From: Fusibacter tunisiensis
Lineage (GTDB): Bacteria; Bacillota; Clostridia; Peptostreptococcales; Acidaminobacteraceae
Reading direction: 5' to 3'
Length of the DNA: 64,000 nt
Assembly (NCBI RefSeq): GCF_016908355.1
Contig: NZ_JAFBDT010000003.1
Coordinates: 62,001-126,000, forward strand
Part shown: piece by piece, positions 50,935 through 59,512 of the stretch
Position numbering within the stretch: the stretch's first letter is position 1
Layout of the letters: each line of letters starts with the position of its first letter
Made by a program: the position numbers and the translations under genes
The notes under the pieces: generated by a model
Told to the model about the DNA's origin: nothing
Databases searched by the model: none
Seen by the model: the letters and a program-made list of their open reading frames with translations, nothing else

Positions 50935-51219
50935 ATGTCAAGTAAAAGACCAAGAAGAAAGTTCACAGATGAATTCAAAAATCAAATGGTACAGTTATAT
51001 CTTAATGGTAAGTCCAAATCTGTGATTCTCAAAGAATATGAGCTTACTCCCTCTTCGTTAGATCGATGGATAACGCAACATCAGCAATCGGGTTCTTTCA
51101 AAGAGAAAGATAACAGGAGTGATGCTGAAAACGAATTAATCAAGCTTCGCAAAGAAAATGAACATCTGAAAATGGAAAATGACATTTTAAAGCAAGCAGC
51201 TCATAAGTTTACTACGTAA
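50935..51219 (+). CDS. IS3-family transposase OrfA
   Basis: A 94-residue HTH_Tnp_1 protein: RRKFTDEFKNQMVQLYLNGKS and LTPSSLDRWITQHQQSG form the helix-turn-helix, and KLRKENEHLKMENDILKQA is the leucine-zipper end usual for OrfA. It binds the inverted repeats. AAGGAGG precedes the ATG. In intact elements a -1 slip joins it to orfB. A U-UUA-AAG heptamer is visible at 51186-51192, but a -1 frame stop follows at 51204, so fusion looks blocked. Confidence 0.88.
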   Translation: MSSKRPRRKFTDEFKNQMVQLYLNGKSKSVILKEYELTPSSLDRWITQHQQSGSFKEKDNRSDAENELIKLRKENEHLKMENDILKQAAHKFTT

Positions 51220-51314
51220 ACCGCCTACGGCGCCGGTATCTTCCGGTTTCTACTGATACTAGGACGAAAGTAGAAGTCATCAAAGCAAACGCAGACAAAT
51301 ACTCGATATCAGCA

Positions 51315-52220
51315 ATGTGTGCCGTCCTTAACATATCTCGAAGTACGTATTATTATGAAGTAAAAGCCAAAGTAGAAGATGAATCTTTAGCTCAAGATAT
51401 CATACGAATATTCAAAGAAAGCAGAAACAATTATGGTACCCGTAAGATCAAGAAAAAACTCAATGACGAAGGCAAAGTCGTTTCAAGACGAAAAATCGGA
51501 CGAATTATGCGTGAAAATGGTCTCGTTTCAACATATACAATTGCGCAATACAAGCCTCATAAAAAACCTTCAAATGAAGATTTAACTGCTAACGAAGTCA
51601 AACGAGACTTCACAAATAGAGAGCAATTAGAAGTTGTTGTAAGTGATCTGACTTATGTCAGGGTTGCAGGAAAATGGAATTATGTTTGCATATTAATTGA
51701 CTTATTTAACCGAGAAATTATTGGTTATAGTGCTGGTCCAAAGAAGGATGCAATACTCGTTTATCAAGCTTTCTCCCGGATAAACGCAAAATTGAACGAT
51801 ATTTCTATATTCCATACAGACTATGCCGAAGAAAATACTATACCGAAGTTTTTTCAAATGGCTTGATATAAAAGTTTCTTTGCAGAAACATCGGCATAGT
51901 CTGAATTATCCTGAATTCAGGATAATTCAGATCGTGGTAGCGAGTTTAAAAACAATGTAATTGAAGGGTTGATTGAAACATTTGATATTAAAAGATCTCT
52001 GAGTCAAAAGGGGTGTCCATACGACAATGCGGTTGCTGAAGCCACTTTCAAAGTATTTAAAACAGAGTTTTCAAATCGGTATATATTCAAGTCGCTAGAT
52101 GAACTTAGCATCGAACTAGCAGATTATGTGAATTGGTATAACAACATAAGAATTCACTCAACACTAGGCTACCTGACGCCTGTAGAATTTAAAAGAAATA
52201 CCCTTAAGAAAATTGTCTGA
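51315..52220 (+). pseudogene. IS3-family transposase OrfB, interrupted
   Basis: A DDE integrase of the IS150-like kind: SISAMCAVLNISRSTYYY, HTH_21 region NNYGTRKIKKKLNDEGK, first Asp in VVSDLTYVRV, second in FHTD, third acidic residue in CPYDNAVAEATFK, and the C-terminal YNNIRIHSTLGYLTP. A 111-bp insert (51821-51931) separates HTD from RGSEF and brings an in-frame TGA at 51864-51866. Removing it restores the frame exactly. The ATG at 51315 is the first in frame, though similarity starts before it. Confidence 0.88.
51821..51931. repeat. 111-bp palindromic mini-insertion inside orfB
   Basis: It is flanked by a CAGA repeat (51817-51820 and 51928-51931). It contains a 13-bp inverted repeat CAGACTATGCCGA/TCGGCATAGTCTG (51817-51829, 51891-51903), an inner GTTTC/GAAAC stem, and a 32-base perfect palindrome (51900-51931) with centre CCTGAATTCAGG. 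Length is a multiple of three. It carries no gene. It looks like a MITE-type or palindromic-unit insertion. Confidence 0.8.
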
Positions 52221-53205
52221 TTTAATGTTGACAATCCATTCATCTCAGTTTACACCGAGAGTTGTTGAGAATTTTCTTAACAATGAAACAACAATGAAAT
52301 CGTTTGGAATTTTCTTAAGTGGCTTTATTTATGCCATTACGTCATTGCTTTTTCTCAATATCAATCAAAGTGGTAATTTGGTTATAGCAGCAAGCGTTGC
52401 AGTTGTTTATGTAATTGTGGGTCTTATTTACTTTTTGGTTTTTATTCACAATGTGTCGACGTATATACAAGCGAACGGGTTGATTTTAAGGCTTCAAAAA
52501 GAAGCACAAGGTAAGATTGGTACTTATTGTAATCAAGTTCACCAAGCCAATATAATTTCAGATAGACCTCTTGAAAAGATTATTGAAGGTAAGACCAAAA
52601 GTATAATTACCAATGATGATGATGGCTATATTCAAGAAATAGACACTATAAGACTTCAGAAAATTGCACAATTACACGGTCTGATTATTCGCATAAATAA
52701 GGTAGTTGGTCAATTTGTTTCGACGGAATCTCGCATGATTACTGTATTTTCGGAGGCGCCTCAACAACTGAAACTTGAAATTGCTTTGAGAGCTTTGTCA
52801 CCAGGCATCAATGATCCTTATACGGCCATCCATTGTTCTAAAATTATAGGGGTTTTATTGAGAGAACTGGCAAATGTAGACAAAGGATATATTGTTTTAC
52901 GTGATGAAAATACGAGTGGTTTTGTGGTCTATGAAGCCTATGATTTTGAAATTATTCTTTTTGATGCCTTTCATCAAATTGTGCTATATGGTCAAACAGA
53001 TGCGAGAGTTGTCATGGGTATTTTTAAATCTTTAAAAATTATAGCTGGTAAGGCTTCCGTGACTAATCTTGAAGTTATTAAAGAATATGCAGAAATAGTG
53101 TATAATAAGTTACCACGCGACCGGTACGATGTTTTGGAATACAAAAAAATTACCCGAGAATTTAGGCAATTATTAAATGAAGATGTTAACAAGCTAAATG
53201 CTTGA
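52213..53205 (+). pseudogene. DUF2254 membrane protein, N-terminally truncated
   Basis: 330 codons opening at a TTG inside the right end of the IS. Native sequence from about 52221 matches the DUF2254 pattern HSSQFTPRVVENFLNN, then two helices (FGIFLSGFIYAITSLLFL and LVIAASVAVVYVIVGLIYFLVF), ALSPGINDPYTAIHC and the soluble C-terminal domain. Roughly the first hundred residues with the first membrane helices are absent and are not found on the other side of the IS. Function of the family is unknown. Confidence 0.75.
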
Positions 53206-53267
53206 CCTTAACACAGTGTCAGCCTTTATAATCGTTATATGAAAGAAAACAAATGGGGGAAATAAGT

Positions 53268-54194
53268 GTGAAAAAGACGTATTTAATTGGTGAGTTCTCT
53301 GAACGGTCTGGGGTATCGAAAAGAATGCTAAGGCATTATGACAAACTGGATTTGTTTACGCCAATTGATTTGAACGCAGAAAATGGTTATCGGTATTATA
53401 GCGAGGAACAAGTAGTGGATTTAAGAAGGATTCAGTTCCTTAAAGATTTAGGCTTCACTTTGGGCGCAATTAAAGAAATTTTATCTAAACCACTGGAGAT
53501 TGCGTCGTTTATTGAACTTCTAAAAGATAGGGAAGTGGTACTCAATCGCGAATCTGATGAAATAAAGTCCAATTTACTTTTGTTGAAACGCGCCATTATA
53601 TACTTAGACAGTCAATCCCCATGTGTTTTTCCTTCAATAGACCAATTAATGGAATTAGAAGGGAGTATTACGATGGAAAAAAACGTTCAAAAAAAAGCGG
53701 CTGGTTATGTGGATTTTAGGAAATTGATGAACCGAGATGCTTTTATGGAGAAAATTGAAGAGATTTTTGAAAATGACCATGGTGATCAATATCATTTTCT
53801 AACATTTGACATTGATAACTTTATGCATGTCAATGATTTAGATGGGTATGAAGTAGGCGATGCGGTTATTCAGCGTGTATTTTCACAGATTATAGGTGGC
53901 ATGAAAAGTGCTTTTGAAAATTTAGGAGATGGGGTATTAATGGCACGTTTAGGCGGCGATGAATGCAGCGTTTTCCTAAAGAATGCCGACCATTCAAGTG
54001 TTATTGAAACAATTGAAGAGATTTTTGATGCAGTTAGAGCCTATGACTTTAAGCAAGTAGGTTGCTCAAGAGAAATCACTATATCCTGTGGTATTTACAA
54101 AAGTGGGAAACCACTTCACGCAGCTTTAATGAAAGATCAAAGTTTAAAGGCCCTGCTTGAAGCCAAGCGTAAGGGGAGAAACCAGTATGTTTAA
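53268..54194 (+). CDS. MerR regulator fused to a GGDEF-type domain
   Basis: About 308 residues. Residues 1-75 are a MerR winged helix (LIGEFSERSGVSKRMLRHYDK and NGYRYYSEEQV) with the usual dimerisation coiled coil to about 115. From about residue 145 there is a GGDEF-type fold: LMNRDAFMEKIEEI, FLTFDIDNFMHVNDLDGYEVGD and RLGGDECSVFL. The active site reads GGDEC, with the catalytic Gly-Gly-Asp-Glu kept. This would join DNA binding to c-di-GMP synthesis or sensing in one soluble protein. GTG at 53268 follows GGGGGA; an upstream ATG (53253) overlaps that site. Confidence 0.88.
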   Translation: MKKTYLIGEFSERSGVSKRMLRHYDKLDLFTPIDLNAENGYRYYSEEQVVDLRRIQFLKDLGFTLGAIKEILSKPLEIASFIELLKDREVVLNRESDEIKSNLLLLKRAIIYLDSQSPCVFPSIDQLMELEGSITMEKNVQKKAAGYVDFRKLMNRDAFMEKIEEIFENDHGDQYHFLTFDIDNFMHVNDLDGYEVGDAVIQRVFSQIIGGMKSAFENLGDGVLMARLGGDECSVFLKNADHSSVIETIEEIFDAVRAYDFKQVGCSREITISCGIYKSGKPLHAALMKDQSLKALLEAKRKGRNQYV

Positions 54195-54216
54195 AAACTG
54201 AAATGAGGATGACAGC

Positions 54217-54798
54217 ATGTATTTTGGAAGAAAATTGTACACTTTGGGTGAGATCTATAAAATTCTCTATAAAGGGATAAGGACTGCGCCTTATTTGTCC
54301 AAGTCTAAACGAAAAGGCGTAATAACAAACCAGTTTGTGGAACGCATAATGATTGCAGTCACAGAGGTTAATGGGTGTGCAATTTGTTCATACGCCCATA
54401 CAAAGATGGCACTCGAAGTTGGCATGGGAGACGCAGAAATTCAGAACATGCTGAAAGGCGTTTTGGATGATGTTCCGAGTGATGAAATTCAGGCAATTAT
54501 GTTTGCTCAGCATTATGCAGACAGTCGAGGGAACCCCTCGAAAGAAACGTGGGATCGAATTCTTGACATGTATGGGACCTCTAAGGCTTTAGGGATTCTC
54601 GGAGCGATTCGGATTATAATGATGGGCAATGCACTTGGCATACCATGGAGTGGTATTACCAGCCGATTGAAAGGTAAACCAGACGAACGAAGTTCAGTCT
54701 CGTATGAGTTGATGGGGGCAATTATACCGCCTCTTATGATTCCTTTTGCTGGCATTCACGCTATAGTTGCATCTATGCTGCGGATTGATGTGATTTGA
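54217..54798 (+). CDS. AhpD-like carboxymuconolactone decarboxylase family protein
   Basis: A 193-residue protein. The AhpD-type redox motif CAICSYAHTKMA near residue 52 gives the C-x-x-C and the histidine used in AhpD peroxidase relay. The helical core around it fits the family. A hydrophobic C-terminal stretch (LMGAIIPPLMIPFAGIHAIVASML) may associate with the membrane, an unusual addition. It follows the MerR-GGDEF gene by 22 bases and is likely cotranscribed, so a link to an oxidative signal is possible. Confidence 0.82.
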   Translation: MYFGRKLYTLGEIYKILYKGIRTAPYLSKSKRKGVITNQFVERIMIAVTEVNGCAICSYAHTKMALEVGMGDAEIQNMLKGVLDDVPSDEIQAIMFAQHYADSRGNPSKETWDRILDMYGTSKALGILGAIRIIMMGNALGIPWSGITSRLKGKPDERSSVSYELMGAIIPPLMIPFAGIHAIVASMLRIDVI

Positions 54799-54810
54799 TT
54801 GAAAAAGAAA

Positions 54811-54837
54811 AATTAAAGCCTTCTTTAATTCAATTTT
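54811..54837 (+). terminator. Weak terminator after the AhpD-like gene
   Basis: An 8-bp AT-rich stem AATTAAAG/CTTTAATT with a 4-base loop, followed by CAATTTT. Confidence 0.5.
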
Positions 54838-54886
54838 AACCTCTATATGGTAGGATAATTCATATCAAATGAATGGAGGAAAAGGT

Positions 54887-55207
54887 ATGATTTTAACAAC
54901 AACACCAACGGTAGATGGCAGAACGATTGTTGAATATAAGGGCATCGTTTTTGGAGAAGTGATTAATGGTGTAGACTTTATTAAGGATTTTGCAGCAGGG
55001 CTTACCAACTTCTTTGGTGGACGTTCTGGGTCCTATGAAGGTGAATTGGTAGATGCCAGAGAGTCTGCTCTCAAAGAACTCAGAGAAAGAGCACAGCGTA
55101 TGGGTGCCAATGCTGTTGTGGGAATTGATATTGATTATGAAGTACTTGGGCAAGCGAATAACATGCTCATGGTTACTGCGTCTGGTACAGCAGTTGTTTT
55201 AGAGTAG
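54887..55207 (+). CDS. YbjQ family protein (DUF74)
   Basis: A 106-residue protein of the YbjQ/DUF74 family, annotated as heavy-metal-binding by structure only. Typical parts are [20 protein letters not shown] and [20 protein letters not shown] followed by [10 protein letters not shown]. These proteins form pentamers; function unknown. The ATG at 54887 is chosen because TGGAGGA lies 7 bases upstream; an in-frame ATG at 54869 precedes that site. Confidence 0.88.
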   Translation: MILTTTPTVDGRTIVEYKGIVFGEVINGVDFIKDFAAGLTNFFGGRSGSYEGELVDARESALKELRERAQRMGANAVVGIDIDYEVLGQANNMLMVTASGTAVVLE

Positions 55208-55220
55208 AGACGAACACTAT

Positions 55221-55248
55221 AAAAGGAGCCTCTTAGGGGCTCCTTTTT
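55221..55248. terminator. Bidirectional terminator between convergent genes
   Basis: A 10-bp stem AAAAGGAGCC/GGCTCCTTTT with T-runs on both strands serves the YbjQ gene and the minus-strand cassette. Confidence 0.85.
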
Positions 55249-55264
55249 CGTGTGTGACTTTTGT

Positions 55265-57418
55265 TTAAATTCTACTTAAAGTTAATTCTTTATCGCGATG
55301 GTCCCCCAAAATACACTCACTAAGCGTACGGTTGGCTTTCCAAGTTAATTTAAGCGTTTTGATGTCTGGATAGTTGGGTTGGTCTGGTTGAAATGATCCA
55401 CCATCAAATACAGCGGTCAGATCATCTTCATCTTTATCACTTTCACGAATGACAAAATAATTAACTTCCAGTTTCATTTCACTGCCACCAATCCATCGCC
55501 TTGATGTTTCTTTAAAGGTATACCCTTTGACTTCAGGTGTCAATTTATTAAGGAAGCCATTATTCCAAGAAATACGCCAGATAGTGCCATCAAATAAGCC
55601 ACCATTTTCCTTCCATCTCCCCATAATATTACCAGGGAAATAATGTTTGGCAAATAAATCTCCAATGGTCTGTTTCATATCGTCTGAAATATAATTGGTA
55701 TCACATAAAGTGGGAAAATTCATGTAATTTTCAAACTGCTTGTGCGGTGTTAAGCATCTGGAACCAAACCAACTAAAAATTTCGCCTTCGTTTGCTTTGA
55801 CAATTAAATTGGCCCAATTGAAGAAGATACTATGATATTTATCAATTGCCTCTCCAATAGTGGCTTGGATATCTGAAACAGTTCCACGTTCAAGTTTCGC
55901 GAGGCTAAAAGCAACATCACTCATGTACTGCATAAAGTAAGCATGTCGTTCATCAAAAGCTTCTGTACCGCTGGTGTCACTGTTCATTTCTTCGATAACG
56001 TGAACCAATTCGTGATAAAGTGTTTGTACGGCTTTATATGAGTCTAGACTTTCTGGAATCTCACGAAGGTACATAATGTTTTTGCCGGGATGGTACCGTG
56101 GATTCCCACTTTTTATCATAACGACATCGGATAAGTAGTCTAGCGCTTCCATAAAAGTATCTATATTGCCTAGAATCATGTTTTTTCCTGCCAAGGTTCC
56201 AAGCGGATATTCAATAAACTGACGAATTAATCCTTTTAGGTCTATGCGGGGTAGGAGTAACCCATCAAGTTGAATTTCTCCAATGTTGTCGCCATCGCTT
56301 ATGATCCGAATCATAATCTCAATTTTATCCAGTTCAGCTTCGGCAAGTGCATTTGCATAAATTCTATATCGTGCATAGGGTTTTTTACTGTCTGCAGCCC
56401 CATCATCTGGAAGGAGCTCAGCTATGATTTCGGCATCTTCAACAATCTTTTGCGCAACACCTGGGTCGAGGTGTCCTTGCTTTGATCTTGCATGGAATTC
56501 AAATTGAAGCGTATTTGTTAGAGAAACATTTGTTTGTAAGGTTTTAAGTTTTTTATCATAGGTAACTACTTTTATTGGGAGAACAAAAGCTTTGTCGGTT
56601 CTTTTTGCAGCCTCATCGTCTTTGTAACATTTGATGACAATAGGCTCTTTAAGTTGTTTTGGAACGAGAATCCCTTCGTTAAGGAAATAGGCAGTATAGA
56701 CTTTTTCTGCGATGTACCCATTCATATTGGCCCTGATTTTGTAGTCCTTCTTAACGCGGCATGTATGCTTGTTAAATATTTTTTCAGGTTCAGTGATGTT
56801 TTCTATTAGGTTTAAATCGACTTTGCTGTCAGTTTCGAGTGTCCGCTCTATTTCAATTAAATTTGCATCAAAATCGTAGTCAAATTGAACAGGAACATTA
56901 CACTTAATGGAAAGAGGTTCTTCGTTTTTTAACAGGGTTACAAAAGTACCTTCTGTAGGGGAGATATCAAAAGCGGCAAGTGAGAAGTCTAAGTTTGCTT
57001 TCATAGCTTGCCCTTCGTAAAGTGCAGCAATTTCAAACCGAATTTGGCCAGAAGCTTTTTCCAATAGAGTTTCATTTGTGGTTATGTAATGATCCGATCC
57101 AGAAGATTCGACGACACTACACCCTGTGACGCAGGTTATTGTGGCATCGGCTACAACAGTTGGCTCGCCAAGAATAACCCCATCTTCAATTTCCACTTTC
57201 ACCACATGTGCTCGAATGGGTACTGGGTCTCCAGGCAATACATAACGGGATTTAGGCGCCTCAACAACAAGTCGTACATAGGATTTCTTTTTAGCCTTAA
57301 AATCCATGTTGAGCATGTTGATTATGGATGAAATGCCCACTGCGCCCAAAGAAGATACAAGCATGGTGCCAAAATTCGTAGAACTTGAGTTGGTTACAAA
57401 ACCTTTTCGTATTTTCAT
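55265..57418 (-). CDS. Metalloprotease-like protein with KIR-GFVTNSSS N-terminus
   Basis: A 717-residue protein. It begins MKIRKGFVTNSSSTNF, a short polar opening that I recall recurring at the start of otherwise unrelated bacterial proteins. A hydrophobic segment (residues 17-37) and beta-rich, Ig-like sequence to about residue 380 follow. A zincin motif YHELVHVIEE is at residues 468-477, with DERHAYF at 489-495 as a possible third ligand, as in gluzincins. Sequence after residue 520 is unrecognised. The ATG shares one base with the stop of the radical-SAM gene. Protease activity is inference from HExxH. Confidence 0.75.
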   Translation of the reverse strand: MKIRKGFVTNSSSTNFGTMLVSSLGAVGISSIINMLNMDFKAKKKSYVRLVVEAPKSRYVLPGDPVPIRAHVVKVEIEDGVILGEPTVVADATITCVTGCSVVESSGSDHYITTNETLLEKASGQIRFEIAALYEGQAMKANLDFSLAAFDISPTEGTFVTLLKNEEPLSIKCNVPVQFDYDFDANLIEIERTLETDSKVDLNLIENITEPEKIFNKHTCRVKKDYKIRANMNGYIAEKVYTAYFLNEGILVPKQLKEPIVIKCYKDDEAAKRTDKAFVLPIKVVTYDKKLKTLQTNVSLTNTLQFEFHARSKQGHLDPGVAQKIVEDAEIIAELLPDDGAADSKKPYARYRIYANALAEAELDKIEIMIRIISDGDNIGEIQLDGLLLPRIDLKGLIRQFIEYPLGTLAGKNMILGNIDTFMEALDYLSDVVMIKSGNPRYHPGKNIMYLREIPESLDSYKAVQTLYHELVHVIEEMNSDTSGTEAFDERHAYFMQYMSDVAFSLAKLERGTVSDIQATIGEAIDKYHSIFFNWANLIVKANEGEIFSWFGSRCLTPHKQFENYMNFPTLCDTNYISDDMKQTIGDLFAKHYFPGNIMGRWKENGGLFDGTIWRISWNNGFLNKLTPEVKGYTFKETSRRWIGGSEMKLEVNYFVIRESDKDEDDLTAVFDGGSFQPDQPNYPDIKTLKLTWKANRTLSECILGDHRDKELTLSRI

Positions 57419-58506
57419 TAAGATTCCCCCCTCATATTTTGATGGCTATCTGTACATAAGTTGATTTCCGGACAAATTGGGCATCCGCCCATGCAGAGAC
57501 TTCTTCTGTCACAATCTGGACACGCTGTCATGGCATGATTTCTAAAACCGTTAAAAACTTGGCTGTTCCATGCTTGCGTAAGCGTTTTATGTTTTAAATC
57601 TACAGTGTGCTTACCTGTCTGGTCAAAGCTACAAGGCCGCATAACAGAATCGGGCCCTATATAGGCAGAAAATCTTCCGGATTCACACGCATCAAAGGTT
57701 TCTGGTGAAACTGCTTTTGCAAATGTTACAATTCCCGGAACGCAACAACTGTCAAACCCAGTTCTTTCGGCAATTTCTGGGCGTGTTAAAAGATCAAAGA
57801 AAATTTCAACACGAGGATCGCCGTGTTTCAAAACCCGTTCCTGGTCCCCATAGCCAACAGGTTTGTGGAGTAGGAAAACGACGCGGTCAATGCCTTCAGG
57901 AATTTTATTTTCAGAGAGCATTTCAATCGCTTCATCAATAGTATTGCCACCGAGTACAAAATGCAGATTTGTTGGCAGGCCGCGTGATGATAGCATTTTA
58001 ATGGCACGTGTCATATAGGGGGTTTTATAATAACTTACAGCAGCAGCCCCGCAGTAAGTTGCAATTAGATCCGCATGACGTTCTGTAAGTCCATATCCGG
58101 ATGTGGTTAGATTCGGGACAATGCCAGCGTTTCGAGTAATCCTTAAGATTTCTTCAAAAGATTCATGCATCTCCGGGTCACCTCTACCACCTAGTGCCAC
58201 CTGGTAAACTTTTCCCTTACTTTGATCAATAATTGATTTGTAGGCGTCCAGTGGCATATTTGGCTCTTTGATTGAGCCGCCCATCTGATAGCACTGTACA
58301 CCTGAAAGGCGACATTTGCCGGTGAGTCCGTGGTGGCAGTGCCCCATAATGCCAATGTCTAATAAGTGGGGAAATGCGGCCATAAATGGATCTACACCAC
58401 TGTCGTTTCCAAAATCATCGAGAATGCCACTTCTGTAATAATCCCCATTGTCTGTATTAAAATAAGAGACAAATCCATTTGGATCATACTGTTTATGATA
58501 ACTCAT
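57418..58506 (-). CDS. Radical SAM/SPASM-like protein with unusual cysteine spacing
   Basis: A 362-residue protein. Near residue 57 three cysteines occur as GHCHHGLTGKCRLSGVQCYQ, that is C-x7-C-x6-C, instead of the standard C-x3-C-x2-C. GGRGDPEMHESFEEIL and LTTSGYGL match the radical-SAM barrel strands after the cluster. The C-terminal part is SPASM-like: CESGRFSAYI, MRPCSFDQTGKH, and a cluster-binding run CPDCDRRSLCMGGCPICPE. Such enzymes usually modify peptides or activate proteins. ATG 58506 has AAGGAG 7 bases upstream and overlaps the previous gene by 14 bases; a longer start at 58551 lacks a ribosome site. Confidence 0.8.
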   Translation of the reverse strand: MSYHKQYDPNGFVSYFNTDNGDYYRSGILDDFGNDSGVDPFMAAFPHLLDIGIMGHCHHGLTGKCRLSGVQCYQMGGSIKEPNMPLDAYKSIIDQSKGKVYQVALGGRGDPEMHESFEEILRITRNAGIVPNLTTSGYGLTERHADLIATYCGAAAVSYYKTPYMTRAIKMLSSRGLPTNLHFVLGGNTIDEAIEMLSENKIPEGIDRVVFLLHKPVGYGDQERVLKHGDPRVEIFFDLLTRPEIAERTGFDSCCVPGIVTFAKAVSPETFDACESGRFSAYIGPDSVMRPCSFDQTGKHTVDLKHKTLTQAWNSQVFNGFRNHAMTACPDCDRRSLCMGGCPICPEINLCTDSHQNMRGES

Positions 58507-59512
58507 GAGGCGACTCCTTTTTAAAGAAGAGGGAAAGTCCCGCACCGACAATTAAAAGTAAAATTCCAATGGTGTAATTTGCCCGTTCTGCAAATTGACC
58601 AGTTGGGATACTCACAAGAAAGCCTAAAATTAGGCCAATCTTTAAAACGGTCATTTTCTCAAAAGAGTTTTCCAGTCCATGTGGCACAAATTTCAGGACC
58701 AAACTTAAGAATTTGCGCGTTATATAATCTATCAGTGCTGGTAAGGGGCCACTCAATCCGGCAAAAACAACAAAAGCCAAAAGAAGGGGCATAAAACTTT
58801 TGTCAATTTTTCCATTTCGAGTCACTATATTACTCAGTATAAATGCAAACCCTGATCCCATTAGGACAAGGCTCCAGTTGCTAATTTGTTCCTTGATGTC
58901 TGTCAGGGCGCGTACAAATAGACCTGTGTTTTTTGAAAAAGGTATTGTGAGTGTTTTATCCTTTTTAAACAGACTGGTAAATAGTGGAATCAATAGGCCG
59001 GTTAAGGTTAATATGTAGAGTGTTTTTCCAACGAAAGCGGCGACATAGCCAGCAAAAGTAGGCTTCATAAAACCGGCATAACTCATGGGACCACTTCTGG
59101 TTGCAGTAATGTACCTTAAAAATGACCCTAGGGGTTCTCGGTTAAAGAAGGAGAGAATGCCCCCGATAACAGGAATGCGATAAGTGGTATACATATAGTC
59201 CACCCCAACAATCAACCATAAGGCTAATAAAATGGTAAGGACCAATGCATTGCGCTTTAAATAAGCAATAAGTGCGCCCTTCATGCCACCTGGATAAAGG
59301 CTCTTAGATGTGCTGTTTCCTAATGACTCAAGTGGATCATCGTACTCGTAAAATTCTTCTAACAGGACTCTTTTGGGCAAAGATTCGGTACTAGTGTTTT
59401 CGCTTGCAACCACAAAATCCTCCCCAAAATTCTCGTCCGAAATTGGAACATTTTCATATAGAATCGCTTCTTCAACGACGCTATCTCTCGGTGTTCTACC
59501 CTTTTCACCCAT
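58493..59512 (-). CDS. Multi-pass membrane protein of the radical-SAM cassette
   Basis: A 339-residue protein that I do not recognise. The first 80 residues are acidic and polar (EEAILYENVPISDENFGEDF). Then come seven to eight hydrophobic helices, among them LVLTILLALWLIVGVDYMY, ILTLTGLLIPLFTSLF, WSLVLMGSGFAFILSNIV, LLLAFVVFAGLSGPL and IGILLLIVGAGLSLFF. First gene of the minus-strand cassette; the radical-SAM gene overlaps its end by 14 bases, implying coupled translation and a shared job, for example export or anchoring of the product. Confidence 0.65.
   Translation of the reverse strand: MGEKGRTPRDSVVEEAILYENVPISDENFGEDFVVASENTSTESLPKRVLLEEFYEYDDPLESLGNSTSKSLYPGGMKGALIAYLKRNALVLTILLALWLIVGVDYMYTTYRIPVIGGILSFFNREPLGSFLRYITATRSGPMSYAGFMKPTFAGYVAAFVGKTLYILTLTGLLIPLFTSLFKKDKTLTIPFSKNTGLFVRALTDIKEQISNWSLVLMGSGFAFILSNIVTRNGKIDKSFMPLLLAFVVFAGLSGPLPALIDYITRKFLSLVLKFVPHGLENSFEKMTVLKIGLILGFLVSIPTGQFAERANYTIGILLLIVGAGLSLFFKKESPHELS

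Larger units (their letters stand above)
50879..52220 (+). mobile_element. IS3-family insertion sequence, inactive
   Basis: About 1.34 kb. Imperfect terminal repeats are GACAGATTTCTTAAGG (50881-50896) and, as the complement of 52202-52217, GACAATTTTCTTAAGG (14 of 16 match). It encodes orfA and orfB in the order and relative -1 frame expected. No convincing target-site duplication is seen, and both flanking genes appear truncated, so a deletion probably accompanied or followed insertion. orfB is interrupted by a 111-bp palindromic insert. Confidence 0.82.

Noticed and set aside
51186-51192. U-UUA-AAG heptamer as the orfA-orfB frameshift site
   Set aside because: A stop in the -1 frame at 51204 would end the product before orfB, so it cannot give a fusion in the present sequence.
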